Shown here piece after piece: positions 12,801-24,385 of a DNA stretch of 64,000 nt. Both the position numbers and the translations under genes were made by a program. Each line of letters begins with the position of its first letter. The first letter of the stretch is position 1. The notes under the pieces were generated by a model. The model did not search any database. It worked only from the letters and a program-made list of their open reading frames with translations, and was not told where the DNA came from. The DNA is from Hexactinellida sp. DTS-2022 (lineage: Eukaryota; Porifera; Hexactinellida), in assembly GCA_028753945.1 (NCBI GenBank), contig JAPNXP010000006.1:3162001-3226000 (forward strand), written 5' to 3'.

Positions 12801-15116
12801 CATAATTTCTCCTCCAGCATATCTAGCCGCCAAGTGCAATATAGTGTTTTCATTTGTGAATCTAGGATAGATCTATTAATAATAATCTTCTTAGTTAAGT
12901 TATATAGAAGTGGAGAATTGCCGAACTTAACATCAATGACTGGGAGGAGGGATTAAATTATATTGGAGATGAGACAGTTCCAAGTACTCCTTATTGGCAA
13001 CTATATCCACATACCTTATAATAGGAAATTAACGCTCCATGAAATTAACGCGAATTGCTCCAATTCGCGTCTATTTCATGGCGCGTTAATTTCCTATAAT
13101 AATGTCATTAGAATAGGACAGTCTGAACATAATATACTCAGGAGTATAATTAGACTAGGACATTATATACTCGGGGGTATACCTTATTATAGGAAATTAA
13201 CGCGCTATGACATTAACGTTAATTGCTCCAATTCGCGTTAATTTCCGTCGCGTTAGTTTCATGGCGCGTTAATTTCCTATAATAAGGTAGATCTTATTTG
13301 AATAATTAAGTGTAACAGGCTCCGAACCATGGGCGCCGAAACTCTCAAACGCTAGGGGGGGTGTGACGTAATATTCAAATGTGAAAGTTCAAAAAACAAT
13401 GCTTATGGGGATAAAATCAATGTTTGATGGGCATAATTGTAAAGATATATACATCATCCACTGATATTTATACAAACTCGTTATGGAATCAAGAATTTTC
13501 CATTTTTTTCCCCTGAATTCTCCTCGGCCAGGGGGGGTGACACCCTCCCTGACCCCCCCCCTTTCGGCGCCTATGCTCCGAACCATGTATTATAATGTGG
13601 TTCGGCTACGCCGCACTAGTTATTCGGATATGGCTAAGCGATCATTAAACCATTAAATTATCAAGGAATTGTTTAACATCGAACAGATAGAGGTGGTACA
13701 GCAAATCCTGAAAAGTGGTACGGCGCTCGCCGAACCAGCCGTACAGGTATATGGTGTGGAAGGTAAAAAGGAGTGACCTATACTAATGTGATAATATTGA
13801 GAAATGTGATAAAATGGATAACATTTAAGATTTGAGACATTTTTGGTAAGTAAATGAGTATAGCTGTTCGGAAGACTGTTTAAATGAAGTCTCATGATAT
13901 TTTATGTTTTTAAAAAGCTGTTCACAAGAAGATAGTAACAAGTTAAACGCAACATCCTGAAGAAACACAAGTACGTATATTTATTTTAAGTTTTAATAGT
14001 TAAACAGCGTTACCTTCCATCATATTTAATTTTGTTGATAGAATGTATATTGGCTAACCATTAGGGTGCACTAATTTCCCATTATAATTGAAACAACACT
14101 TGTCCCGCTGCTTTTATGTTATGTATACAATATGGAAACATAATATAAAATTATAATTCATAAAAATTTAATGAATCCTCGCTCCAATCTTTGTTTGTTT
14201 GTTAAAAAATACTAATAATAATTAAGTCAACCTGTGGCTTGTAAATTACACACTACTAAATTCATTTCAGCGTGCTGTTATTTGGAAGAGGGTATTTACT
14301 AACCCATGTTTTATAAACTAAATCCTTGTAAAGTAAATTACTATATTCCATTGATAGTATAGGAGGCCAAGCTAGGTTTACGCTGTAAGGAATAAAAAAT
14401 GCATCAGAGAAGTTAACAACTCTAGTGCGTTCTTATTAAGCGAACAAATCATACTCCCACATAGTGTAAAATCATAGGACGCATTTTAGATAATAACTTT
14501 CGTTAAGTGTTTTATAACTTTCAAATTTGAAATTTCAGAAAGGTGTTCCACAAATGTGCTGCATATTTTTATATAATATTTACTCTAGTCGAGTCAAATT
14601 TATAGAAGTAATTAATGAAAAGGTTATCGTGTGATGTAATACTTCACAATACTTCGCATAGACCCATGTCGCTATACCAAAACTACATCTCAATTATTTT
14701 TTTTGATGTAGAGATTAATGCTTGATTAATAATTATTTCCCATTTGTGCACCTTATCGTACGCACCGTTATCAAAGGAACAGTAATGATTAAAATTCAAC
14801 AATCTAACCTATGTTGTGTCAGTAGAGTATCCTTGAACATAGGAATAAGCTTGTTGCTATTTGTTTTCAACATGTTGCAGATTACACCTTCATCAAATTG
14901 ATCATCTTCAACTTCATCATCCTCGCTACCAATCTCTTTGTATTCCATTTTTTCTTTTTTTTCGTGAATTAATGGCTCACTTTGTTCCCTCTCAATTTCA
15001 GAATTTGACGCCGGTTCAATAGACTCATTGGCTGTGCTTGATATCTCATTACCCTCTGTTTCAGTGCTAATTGGTACAAGTTGTAAGTCATCTCCATTTT
15101 TTTCCTGTTTATCCAT
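6804..15116 (-). CDS. Ankyrin-repeat TRP channel (TRPA/TRPV-like), five exons
   Basis: A plasma-membrane cation channel of the TRP superfamily is the likely product. Inferred exons (minus) are 15116-14809, 12861-12644, 12576-12266, 12003-11606 and 9021-6804. All four introns are GT-AG and the phases agree (2, 1, 0, 2), giving 1150 residues without a stop. Residues 1-102 are acidic and soluble. Ankyrin repeats follow to about residue 640 (for example HLAARY, TPLHQAY, TPLCIVAQRG, SPLNYAAQHGR, GNTLLHTIARDG). Six hydrophobic segments lie at about 698-722, 742-768, 820-850, 858-873, 888-915 and 982-1010, with a pore-loop candidate FLLDGGPG before S6. S6 carries MLNILIAQLSETYAQV. Residues from about 1085 to the end form a predicted coiled coil. 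The start is the first ATG of exon 1. The subfamily is not certain: the S6 end resembles TRPV-like channels, while the long ankyrin region recalls TRPA. Confidence 0.88.
9522..10448. mobile_element. Non-autonomous hAT element in TRP intron 4
   Basis: The element is flanked by a perfect 8-bp duplication ATAGTGCT (9514-9521 and 10449-10456). The ends are CAGGGACATTGCCA and, inverted, CAGGGACGTCGCCA. It contains no transposase. A relative of the TACAGGGATTT element family (see 15947) lies inside it at about 9850-10325. Confidence 0.85.
10874..11414. mobile_element. MITE of the CCTGCCAACC family, TRP intron 4
   Basis: A perfect 8-bp duplication CTAGTGCA flanks it (10866-10873 and 11415-11422). 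The ends carry TTGCCAACC and GGTTGGCAGG. The interior repeats ATCCCTGTAC-type motifs and GCTCGCTACGGTCGCTCG. The family also occurs at 15947-16362 and 22072-22413. The 8-bp duplication points to hAT mobilisation. Confidence 0.75.
11161..11301. mobile_element. 141-bp hAT MITE nested in the previous MITE
   Basis: The ends are CAGAGGCGTAGC and GCTACGCCTCTG, flanked by the perfect 8-bp duplication CTCACAAT (11153-11160 and 11302-11309). It inserted after the surrounding MITE had arrived. Confidence 0.9.
13014..13290. repeat. Two-part palindromic MITE (TTATAGGAAATTAACGCG)
   Basis: CCTTATAATAGGAAATTAACG at 13014 pairs with CGTTAATTTCCTATAATAA near 13100. A second such pair spans about 13183-13290. 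Each half is a short foldback around GCTCCAATTCGCG. It lies in intron 1 of the TRP gene and has no coding content. Confidence 0.6.
13328..13575. mobile_element. 248-bp hAT MITE (CATGGGCGCCGAAA ends)
   Basis: A perfect 8-bp duplication CTCCGAAC (13320-13327 and 13576-13583) flanks ends CATGGGCGCCGAAA and TTTCGGCGCCTATG. The same terminal type is at 50793-51456. It is in TRP intron 1 and has no transposase. Confidence 0.88.
14215..14530 (-). mobile_element. Degraded Helitron-like fragment in TRP intron 1
   Basis: Blocks such as GTCAACCTGTGGCTTGTAAA and ATGCATCAGAGAAGTTAAC match the element at 57079-58347 in the same order, with an internal deletion. No termini remain. The rest of the intron, 13584-14214 and 14531-14808, shows nothing further. 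Confidence 0.5.
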
Positions 15117-15946
15117 TGTCACTTATCTAGGAAGATACTCATAAATTGTATTATATACATATTTCATAACCTTTGCACCACGTGATATCTAATGAATTTA
15201 TTCGTGAATTTTTGAAAATAATATAAACTTAGCTATTCTTAGGAATCAGTGGAAGTGTTGTCTAACAAGGTTTGATTATTGAAGTTACTTCTTTTAATTA
15301 CGGTAATTAACTAAATAATCCTTCAATATACATGAGATTAGTTCGCATGTTTAGTCATTATGCAAAGTATATACAGTACAAGAAAAATGTCGGAATGCCA
15401 AATTGTCGGATTATGCAGGCTCTAATGCATAGTACAACGCTCATTGGGAGAAGGAAAAGTGTCGGTTCTGCTGAAATCCGGATTATAGAGCTAGAGGGTT
15501 GGGTTATGCGGGTTCTACTGTATTCATAATCACTGGCGGTTCTTGCCATAATAATAATATACGTATGCACAAATCAAATCACAATCTACTTCGCTTAATC
15601 GGAACAAATACCAGGACAAATGAATCTCAATAAACTGTTTACATAAATATTTTTCGAATAATCGGGACAAACGGCTTGGAACAACCATGTAAAATTTAGT
15701 GAAGTCGAACGATAAATTTTCTGATAGGTTAAAATACGTTGAATATAGTCAAGATACTGAACACGTGTTATATACTCAGTTAATAGCCTAAATATATACC
15801 TATTAGGTAACCTAAGATACATGTAACTTAAGAAGTCTTGTAATTGGCTTCAATTTAATATTTGGTTTGTTTGCCATGCATTGCTATAAAATAGGAAGTA
15901 ATCTTAAACCTTAGCAATATTGGATAATTAGTATAATGCGAATAGC
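15117..15946. other. Intergenic region upstream of the TRP gene
   Basis: Mostly AT-rich. Around 15380-15525 there are degenerate pogo-type MITE pieces, such as GCGGGTTCTACTGTA. No promoter element can be named with confidence. Confidence 0.3.
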
Positions 15947-16362
15947 CATACCTGCCAACCGTACAGGGATTCCCAGTACAGTACAGGGATTTTAACGATT
16001 TTGGCTGTTATTCCATTTGTACAGTTTATTCCATTTGTACAGGGATTTTTATTTTACTATTATTATGAGTCAAATATTGCCTAAAATGTCTACAGTGATG
16101 ATAGTATATTTTGCCATGCATTCATTGACTACATATAAGCACAACTGGTTTATATCTTCATTAAAGCGTACAGGGATTCCCTGTACATTATATAATTCAA
16201 ATGTTTTCTTCCTTTTCCAAAGTGATAATTTTTCTATGTTAGTGTATAGTAAGTTAGTAACTACCTGGACGAGCGAGCGCAGCGAGCGAGAAAAATCTTT
16301 GGGAGGTGTACAGGGTTTTGGCCAATGTACAGGGATATGACTCAAATGGGTTGGCAGGTATG
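15947..16362. mobile_element. MITE with inverted ends CATACCTGCCAACC
   Basis: It starts CATACCTGCCAACC and ends GGTTGGCAGGTATG, with internal tandem copies of TACAGGGATT and a GAGCGAGCGCAGCGAGCGAG stretch. A weak repeat (GAATA..C) lies at both flanks. The small ORFs across it are products of the repeats. Confidence 0.75.
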
Positions 16363-16575
16363 GAATACTCTCGGAATATCCAATGACCCAATATGTGGAG
16401 GGAGACATCTTAGTGTGTTGTTTCCTAGTATGAATTTCTCTGGATCTTGATGTAATCATCATGACGCATTGTATCCTGTAAATAATGCTCATAATTCTCT
16501 TTATTAAGAATATGTTGGTATATATTTATGTATTTGATGTATATTGAGTAATATTGGTGCAAAAATACCCGGTAT

Positions 16576-16835
16576 ACCGTATTGCCTTGAATAGTAGCCG
16601 GGAAGATTATTGATTTCAAGCCCCATTTAGGCCCACGAAAATGTTATGATTTTCGAGAATGGCGAATATTTGTGGAATATAATCATTTGAGAGAGTCAAT
16701 AATTGTAGGGAGGCGATTATTTGATATTAACGGTTATTCTAGGCGGTGTCAAAAAATAATTAGGACCTATTTGGGGGGGCGATTATTCAAGGGGGGCGAT
16801 TATTCGAGGGGGCTACTATTCAAGGAAATACGGTA
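16576..16835. mobile_element. MITE with CCGTATTGCC ends
   Basis: The left end reads CCGTATTGCCTTGAATAGTA and the right end is its near-inverse TACTATTCAAGGAAATACGG, with TA at both flanks. A relative is at 55843-56074. The interior carries GGGGGGCGATTATTC repeats. Bases 16836-17110 beyond it are low complexity (AGCCCAGATTATAC pieces, then a TTTG/TTTA microsatellite). Confidence 0.7.
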
Positions 16836-17337
16836 AGTATAACAGCCCAGATTAAACCCTCCCCGAATAAACCCGGGTATAATCTATCCTAGCCCAGATT
16901 ATACCCCCGGATATGAAGTGGGCTAGCCCAAATTATTCCCGAAGTTAATCTGTCCTAGCCTAGATTATACTTGGTGTAACAGCCTAGTTTGTTTGTTTAT
17001 TAGTATGTGTGTTTATTTATTAGTTACGTAATTAGTTTGTATGTTTATTTATTTATTTGTTTGTTTGTTTATTTATTTATTTATTCATTAGTTAATTAGT
17101 TTGTTTATTAACAATTTCCATTCACTTAATACCTTAACATACTGTCCAGCGAAATCGGTTATTTCATCAGTGAAAACTCCGCTCTCATTAACCGGACACA
17201 CAACTCCATCGCTCTTAACAAACACTTGGTTAGCCAAACAAATACGGTTATCCTCCCCAAATCCGGGATCCTGATGGACCACTCCTGTTTCCTCTGATGA
17301 CGTCACGTAGGTGTCTGTTAATACACCCGGAATGCCC

Positions 17338-17815
17338 CTAGTAAACAACAAACAACAACAACAACAACAACAACAGTTAATATAGTACAGTAGAAACTAT
17401 TTTTTTCTAGCCAATTCTTTGCATGGAAATAAAGTAGAAAATGCGAAAGTTATACAGTCAACTCCCGACAGTAGAACTGTTATAACGAAATCGGATATAA
17501 CTAAATGCATTAATTATATCCGCATATAATGAAGGAATTTACAGGTCCCAAACACTTCGTTATAACGAGAGTTCAACTTAATTACAATTTACCTTTATTT
17601 GGGTTTTCAGAACACATGTAACTAAAGTAAGAAAAGAGAGTAACATATCTCTCCCCGAATAGCTTCTGTCCTGGGAATCTAAACAACAACAACAACATAA
17701 ACAACAACAGCTAGAAGTAAATACATAACAATGCAACATAAACAACAACAGCTAGAAGTAAATACATAACAATGCAACATAAACAACAACAATAGAAGTA
17801 AATACATAACAAATT
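17338..17815. repeat. AAC microsatellite and 45-bp tandem repeats
   Basis: An AAC run follows the acceptor at 17342-17375. At about 17453-17580 there is a degenerate pogo-type MITE (TATAACGAAATCGG...CGTTATAACGAGAG). From 17690 to 17812 the unit CAACAGCTAGAAGTAAATAC with flanking ATAACAATGCAACATAAA repeats about three times. All is intronic to the synthetase copy. Confidence 0.6.
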
Positions 17816-18000
17816 CTCAAGGTTATTCTATGAGCAATTTGAACTAGCAAACAAAAACAATAATAATAACCATTTAGTAACAACCATAATCACTAACTAA
17901 CTAACTAACTAACTAGCTAAACAGTCAAACATACAAATAGCATATAAAGTAGTATCATACAAACTAAGTAAACAACAACAACAACAACAGTAAACAAATA

Positions 18001-18329
18001 CAGTACACCCTCGTTAATCCGAACCCCGCTAATCCGAACCCTCGCTAATCCGAACAGGAGAAACCAAAATATTTTTCTAATAAATTTGGAAAAATCGTAA
18101 ATAGCAATGGAAGTATACAAAATAAGTATCAGGAAAGTATTCTAAGGAGTACACTAGATGTTTAGTGCGGATTAACAAGGTTTGTACAAGTTTGGTTCGG
18201 ATTATCGAGATTCTCATTTATAGATGCCCATAGAAAATGCATTACTTCACTAATCCGAACGAATTCACTAATCGGAACAGAATATTTTTGAATCGGAACA
18301 CCTCTGTTCGGATTAGCGAGGGTGTACTG
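18001..18329. mobile_element. pogo/Tigger-type MITE
   Basis: The ends are CAGTACACCCTCGTTAATCC and GGATTAGCGAGGGTGTACTG, flanked by TA on both sides. It has no transposase. TA duplication and this terminal type are characteristic of the Tc1/mariner-pogo group. Confidence 0.8.
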
Positions 18330-18639
18330 TAGTAAACAACAACAACTTACTTAAGAAAAGAAAAGTTTAATTAGTAGCCCGTAGGCTAAATTGCTCTAAC
18401 ACATTATTATCGAAAAGTACTTATAAAAAAAACAAAAAACAAAAACCAGAAACAAACATCCCCCAAAATAAATCACTTTGCCAATTAACAGGCAGGAATC
18501 CTGATCCCCTGGAGCCTGGAGGGTTTACGCTGGAAAACCAGCTATCTATCTGCAGATTCTGCACCAGGATTTATCCCACAGATAGCACCTTGATCAGGAA
18601 TCCTTCGACGGATTTCAATATGTATACAAAATATAAATC

Positions 18640-20664
18640 TCTATATTAAAAGCGAAATTGTTGTGTGTGTGTGTGTGTGTGTTGTGTGTTTGTGTGTGTG
18701 TGTTTGTGTGTGTGTGTTTGTGTGTGTGTGTTTGTGTGTGTGTTTGTCCAGAATTAATTGGAAAGACTACGAGTCCCAGAAAGCTGAAAATTGGCATGCA
18801 GGGGTAATTTTGTACTGCGACAACGATCTATTGGTTTTCTAAGCGAAATAACGGGATTATGACGTCATAAACGCACATATTTTGGGATAACTCATTCAGT
18901 TTTTATTCGATTCGCCCACAATTTTCGATTATAACACAACATGCAATAAGACACACGTATACCAATTTATGGGAATGTGACGTCACGTGGGAACTAATTT
19001 GGATTCAGCTCTTACACTTTTGGTTCAATCGACAAATAATTTTGTCACATTATAAAACAGAATGTATTGCATGTCTCTAGAATTTTTTATAATTTTCGCA
19101 TTTAATCTGAGCCAGGCAATAACAAAAATGTAACCTCCAATTGCTGCGTCATTGCACATATTGAGGTTTGACGATTTAATCTTCACCTACATTATTTCCG
19201 AAATTGCATACTTGATTAATCCAGTTTGGCTTCCATCAGTTTATTTCTATTCGTGATGTATTTAGCTTACGTCAATCACATAAGCATAATATTCATATCA
19301 AAGTAATTCAACTATTTACAAACAATTTACTACTATGCTGTTAAAATCCTGGGTTAGTAAATAACATGAATGAATTAATTAATTACTTGACATACTGGGG
19401 TCCCACAGTGGTTTATTTGGACCATTCACAGGAATTAGGTATTTCCAGGTCAGATAGACCTATCAAATGTATTATATACCAATAAGTTATCGATACCTGT
19501 GAATCAATTTATGGACTCAGAAAATTAGTACGGCTTCTTATTTTTAAGTTATGACGTCATAGTATTTTTTTAGACTCCCATAGTTTCCACAAATATTGCC
19601 AAATTTGTATTTTCAAATAAACTAGAGCTAATTAATTTATGTGCAACTCTAAATAAATGCATGTGTAGATATAAATTAACTTGATAATGTAATTCGAGAT
19701 CCTAGGCCTGTTAAATAACCAGTTTTATTAACATCAACGATTCGACCAGTTTTTCTTGATCCAATTTTGGCATTTGATCACCCTTGCGTTTTCTATTCCA
19801 TTACAGCAACCTGTATAGATTCTGCAACCCGTATACTTCTAAATTATTCATTGTAGTTTACTAATAGATGAAATTTCGATAAGAAAAATTAAAATCTTGG
19901 TGTATATGAATTTTAAAAGCCCCCGTATATAGACAAGTAGATTTTGGTTTGCGCGGGTTTGCGCGGGGTTAGAAAGTGGTTAAAACAGAAGTTTATTAGG
20001 TCATTATAAGATAAAAACGTGTCTGGGTACACGGCACTTGACGGCACCACAAAATTAGGCACTTCCTAAAAAGGTATATATCTGTCCGGACTTTTAGTTG
20101 AAACATATTTTGTAATGATCCACTACACTTAAGAGTTGACGTGATATATATGTGAAACTCAACTGTTTTAGGATAATCTAAGGTACAATAATATGTATTG
20201 AAAGTCTTAGGTCATAATGAAAGAAGCCTACAGAGAATATGAGCATGATCTAAAGCAAGATTATGAAACCACAAAATTCAAAAATAAAATGATTCTGTTG
20301 TGTCATGATTTGATGCATTATATCTCCTAAACCCTTTCGAATTTTTAGCTGAAATTTATCTTTCCTACGTTTTAGCTTATGCTTAAAACGATAAAAATGG
20401 TTTAGTGTGATTTGAGAACATTTTGCACTACTTCCTGTCAATAAGCCACTCTGGGTCCCAAATAGCAGCATACTGAATTGAGCACGTGTAATTTACCAGT
20501 CACAGGCTTAACTTATTTAATATGAGTTATATTTGAGGAGAGTAAGGCCGCGAAGCGGCCGTTAATTGTTTTGCGTAGTGTCTAATACGAACGAACAAAG
20601 GTCGCGAAGCGACCTTTGTGAGAGAGTGATCCGTCGCGAAGCGACCGAGACCGAAGGGCTCGTA
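18640..20664 (+). mobile_element. Non-autonomous Helitron-like element, first of a tandem pair
   Basis: The 5' end is TCTATATTAAAAGCGAAATT, followed by a GT microsatellite (18661-18745) and the conserved block AGACTACGAGTCCCAGAAAG. The 3' end has stems GGCCGCGAAGCGGCC and GGTCGCGAAGCGACC, then CCGAAGGGCTCGTA. The same 5' and 3' modules occur at 20684-21982 and 57079-58347. There is no transposase. The TC start and 3' hairpins fit Helitrons, but the terminus is CTCGTA rather than CTAGT. Confidence 0.6.
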
Positions 20665-20683
20665 TATATAAAATATCTATCTA

Positions 20684-21982
20684 TCTGTATATTAAAGCGC
20701 AATTGTTGTTTGTGTGTGTGTTTGTGTGTTTGTCCAGAATTAATTGAAAAGACTACGACTCCCAGAAAGCTGAAAATTTGTATACAGGGGTAATTTTGTA
20801 CTGTGACAACGATCTATTGGTTTTTGAAACAAAATAACGGGATTATGACGTCACAGTTGCGAAAAACAGATATTTTGTACTAGCTTCCCAATTTTGATCC
20901 CCCCGATCTGTAGAAAATTCAAATCATTAGACGTACACTAAATTTCTACATCTGATAGCAGTTCACGAATTCCCATTTACTTCTGATTGTGACACAATTA
21001 ATTAATTAGTCCCTGCACAAATCAACCATAAATAGTGTATCGTACCAAAACAGGTATAGCAAAGTGCAATCGATTTTCGACTGTGTTCTATTGCAAACAA
21101 TTCAAGTAAGAGTGATTAACGAAAGTTATTAGTTAAAATGTATCATATTATTCTTAGCACTATGTGGGTGATCTGATTTGTTTGGTTAACAAGAATGCAC
21201 TCGAGTAGTCAACTTCTCTGATGCATTGTTTATTTATTACACCTATATTGGCTTCCTATTAATAAGCCAATTAATGGAATTACGTAATTTATACCTATAC
21301 TGAAATTATGAAATTAATTAAGTAGTTGATTCATCAAGGATTTAGGATCTGTCTAATTATGAGATTGATATGTTTATTATTACTATCAATTAAATAAAAT
21401 ATTTTACAACCCTGGATTTAACCTCTGCATAATAATGGTTTAATGGTGAGAATAAGACCGCAAAGCGGTCTTATTCTCACCTTTAAACCATTATTATGCA
21501 GAGATTAAATCCAGGCTAAGTAAATTACATTGCAATATAATATACTGAAATAAATAATTGCTTATAATTTATCAGCCACGGGTTTCAATTTATTTGAGCT
21601 AACAAGCTAGCCTTTTAATGGAGCTGAAATGAGCTACCTTAATTAAGAATTATTGAGCCAATATCATAATTATTAACTAATAATTAATAACTACTGTAAT
21701 AAGTAATGAGAATAACATACATAACACATCATTTCCCAAGCAGATTACATTAACGAATCACAACTCAGAATGAATTTAAGCGCGCGTTAAGTAGTGTGTG
21801 TAATATACTAGCCACAGGTTAACTTATTTATTATTAATATTACTGTCTTTTAGAGGAGGGAAAGGCCGCGAAGCGGCCGTTAATTGCATCGCGTAGTGCC
21901 TAACACGAACGAACAAAGGTCGCGAAGCGACCTTTATGAGAGAGTGATCCGTCGCGAAGCGACCCAGACCGAAGGGCCCGAA
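20684..21982 (+). mobile_element. Non-autonomous Helitron-like element, second of the pair
   Basis: It begins TCTGTATATTAAAGCGCAAT only 19 bases after the previous copy ends, in the same direction. It contains a long inverted repeat at 21424-21520 (CTCTGCATAATAATGGTTTA and its inverse around AAGACCGCAAAGCGGTCTT). It ends with GCGAAGCG stems and CCGAAGGGCCCGAA. Bases 21983-22071 are an AAAT-rich simple repeat. Confidence 0.6.
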
Positions 21983-22071
21983 TATATAAAATAAATAAAA
22001 ATAAAAATATATAAATAAAATGAAAATAAATAAATAAAAATAAAAATAAAACAAAACAAAAACAAAACGTT

Positions 22072-22413
22072 CATACCTGCCAACCGTACAGGGATTCCCT
22101 GTACAGTACAGGGATTTTAGTCATTTTGCTGTTCTGTACAGGGAATTATTACATTTGTACAGGGATTTTAAGTCGGGACAAAATTAATGATTGTAGGTCA
22201 AATACACCTAAAAAATGTCTTTACTCTCAAAATGTTGCATTTTATTTAAGCAACAATTCCTAATTAAGCGTATAGTGTTTGTCTCGCTCATGTAGGGAAA
22301 TTTCCCTACATGAGCGAGATAAAAATTCTTGGGTGTACAGGGATTTTTGCCAATGTACAGGGGAAAATTGGAGCTCCGTACAGGGATACGACTCAAATAG
22401 GTTGGCAGGTATG
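22072..22413. mobile_element. MITE with inverted ends CATACCTGCCAACC
   Basis: The ends are perfect inverses, and a 6-bp AACGTT flanks both sides. The interior is built from TACAGGGATTT motifs and an inner GGGAAATTTCCC foldback with TGAGCGAGA. It is the same family as 15947-16362 and 10874-11414. Confidence 0.8.
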
Positions 22414-22414
22414 A

Positions 22415-23490
22415 ACGTTACATGACACAAACAATACGAATACACTGCTACAACGAGTTCATCGCACCTCCGAAACTTCCGCTTAGTCTTCTTCAACTCC
22501 AGGTGTTTTGGATCTAAAGGGGAGACTCAGACCGAGGGGTTAATGGTGTTTTATTGATAGTTAACAGAAACAGATGACTATGTCTTTCGTTTTTCTAATG
22601 TTGGGAACCATGTTGTTAGCAGAGGACCATGAAGTGGTAAGGTCCATGATGGATTGCATTGAGTTAACACTCCCCTTCCCAACCCTGACCGTTAACGTTG
22701 TGTCGTCCATGTACTTGTGAGTAGCACATGGAGGAGTCAGGTCATTAATCAGGATAACGAAGAGGAGCGGCCCAAGCCATGTTCCCTGCGGTATAGATCC
22801 CTTCAGATGGACCCAGTCAGAGAGCTCCTGACCATGTCTCACCTTCTGGGACCTATCGGAAAGGAAAGCCCCTATCCATCTGATGATGAATCCGGGTAAT
22901 TCGTACATCTTACATTTGTTGATCAGCACTGTGTGGTCAACATGGTCAAAAGCCTTTCGGTAGTCCAATAGGACTACGTGAGAGGCCATCCTTCATCTGC
23001 AGCGACGAGCCAGTTATGAACCATGTCAACCAAAGCATGAGTGGTGGACAGGCCCTTCATACCTCCATATTGACGCACGTCTAACTTATCAACTATTATG
23101 ATATCAAATATCCACCCACCTACAATGCTCTCTAATAGCTTAGATAGCACAGCAGTGAGCGAGATAGGTCTCAGATCTTCTTCTGTCTTACGAGCGGGGA
23201 TAACTTTAGGAATGGGGATAACGGTGGCACATTTCCAGAGTGCTGGAACATACCCCTCTCTGATTGATGCATTAAATATGGCACAAATAGGAGGTGCCAA
23301 ATTAATGGCATGGTCTCTGAGAATCCAATTAGGTATATCATCAGGGCCTATAGACAGGCTGACCGTTGCGTCAGCAAGTTTCAGGCAAGTTGTGCTGTCG
23401 AGTCTGGTGGCTGTTGGCTGGTCTGAGTGTTCTGATCATGTAGGATGCAAGCCGATGCTCCAGAGCAAACTCGGCCTTCTCTGTTGTACT
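22415..23490 (-). pseudogene. LINE reverse transcriptase fragment
   Basis: The reverse transcriptase of a non-LTR retrotransposon, which copies its RNA into DNA at the target site. Reading on the minus strand, blocks include SIGPDDIPNWILRDHAINLA, then VIPIPKV and RPISLTAVLSKLLE (about 23300-22980), followed by VVLLDYRKAFDHVDH, GSIPQGTWLGPLLFVILIND and the catalytic KYMDDTTL (22989-22561). A one-base shift separates the two main blocks near 22980, and a second shift lies near 23395. The endonuclease and the 5' region are missing. The type looks like CR1/L2-group LINEs from the palm motifs. It is an intronic passenger in the synthetase copy, possibly replacing the lost middle exons. Confidence 0.8.
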
Positions 23491-23637
23491 CAGGACCGGC
23501 GGAAGCTCGTGAGAGGTGGGGCGGCCTTGTATAACAGTATCGCAAGCCACGCCCGCAAAATTACAAATTACCAAAAGAATCACAGAAAAAGTGGGGCGGC
23601 CCAAGCCGCCCCAAACGCCCCTCTTCCGCCGGCCCTG
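23491..23637. mobile_element. 147-bp hAT MITE
   Basis: The ends are CAGGACCGGCGGAAG and CTTCCGCCGGCCCTG, flanked by GTTGTACT and GTTGTGCT (7 of 8 match). It is inserted in the LINE fragment. Bases 23646-24006 contain no other recognisable feature. Confidence 0.75.
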
Positions 23638-24228
23638 GTTGTGCTTCATGCTACACGAAGCTAGTCACGTTCGTTTGTGTGTTGTGTGTGTTCACACACA
23701 ATCATACGACTGTATGATAGTTGGCTTGGTAAGGAAGGTGTCTGAAATAGTGTATTAACGAGATTCTACTGTATTTTGAATAATAATACAGTAGTTATTG
23801 AAATAAATACAGTTACTATTGTGAACAAATTTTTATTCTGAACAAGCCCTATGGTCCAAATTTAACAACCTACATAGGGTTTGTATTAAGTTGAGTTCGC
23901 TTATTATAAAGTATCTCTATTATGAACACAATATTTCTGTCTTGAATATTCATAATAAAAGAACCTGACTGTATCTTAAAAGATGTGAGTATATGAATAA
24001 ACATACCTTATAGCCTTTGTATATCATCCCTTTCTCATAAATATGTTTGAAAACCCACCAAATACTCTCCATGTACCAAGGATACATCGTTTTGTAATCA
24101 TTCTTAAAATCTATCCACCGTCCCAATCTCTCAACAATAACCTCCCATTCACTAGCGTAGCGCATTACAAAACTCCGACACTTCATGTTATATCTAGAGG
24201 AGAGATATTTATATAAATATGGTATATA

Positions 24229-24385
24229 CAGTAGAACCTCGTTAGTAGGAGAACACGGTTAATACGAACACTATTTCAGCCCTTCAAAGCCTTTTAGATA
24301 TAAACGATATTGGTTAATACGAAATCCGGATAATGCGAACACGTTTTGAATGTCCCTTGGTGTTCGTACTAACGAAGTTCTACTG
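24229..24385. mobile_element. pogo/Tigger-type MITE, 157 bp
   Basis: The ends are CAGTAGAACCTCGTTAGTA and TACTAACGAAGTTCTACTG, with TA at both flanks. It lies in the intron between synthetase exons 2 and 3. Confidence 0.85.

Noticed and set aside
18440..18610. Candidate missing synthetase exon
   Set aside because: Translation on the minus strand meets stops and shows no WTTTPW or STACNTPL motif; the region holds a short inverted repeat CAGGAATCCTGATC instead.
18615..18797. ORF of His/Thr repeats
   Set aside because: It is translation of the GT microsatellite.
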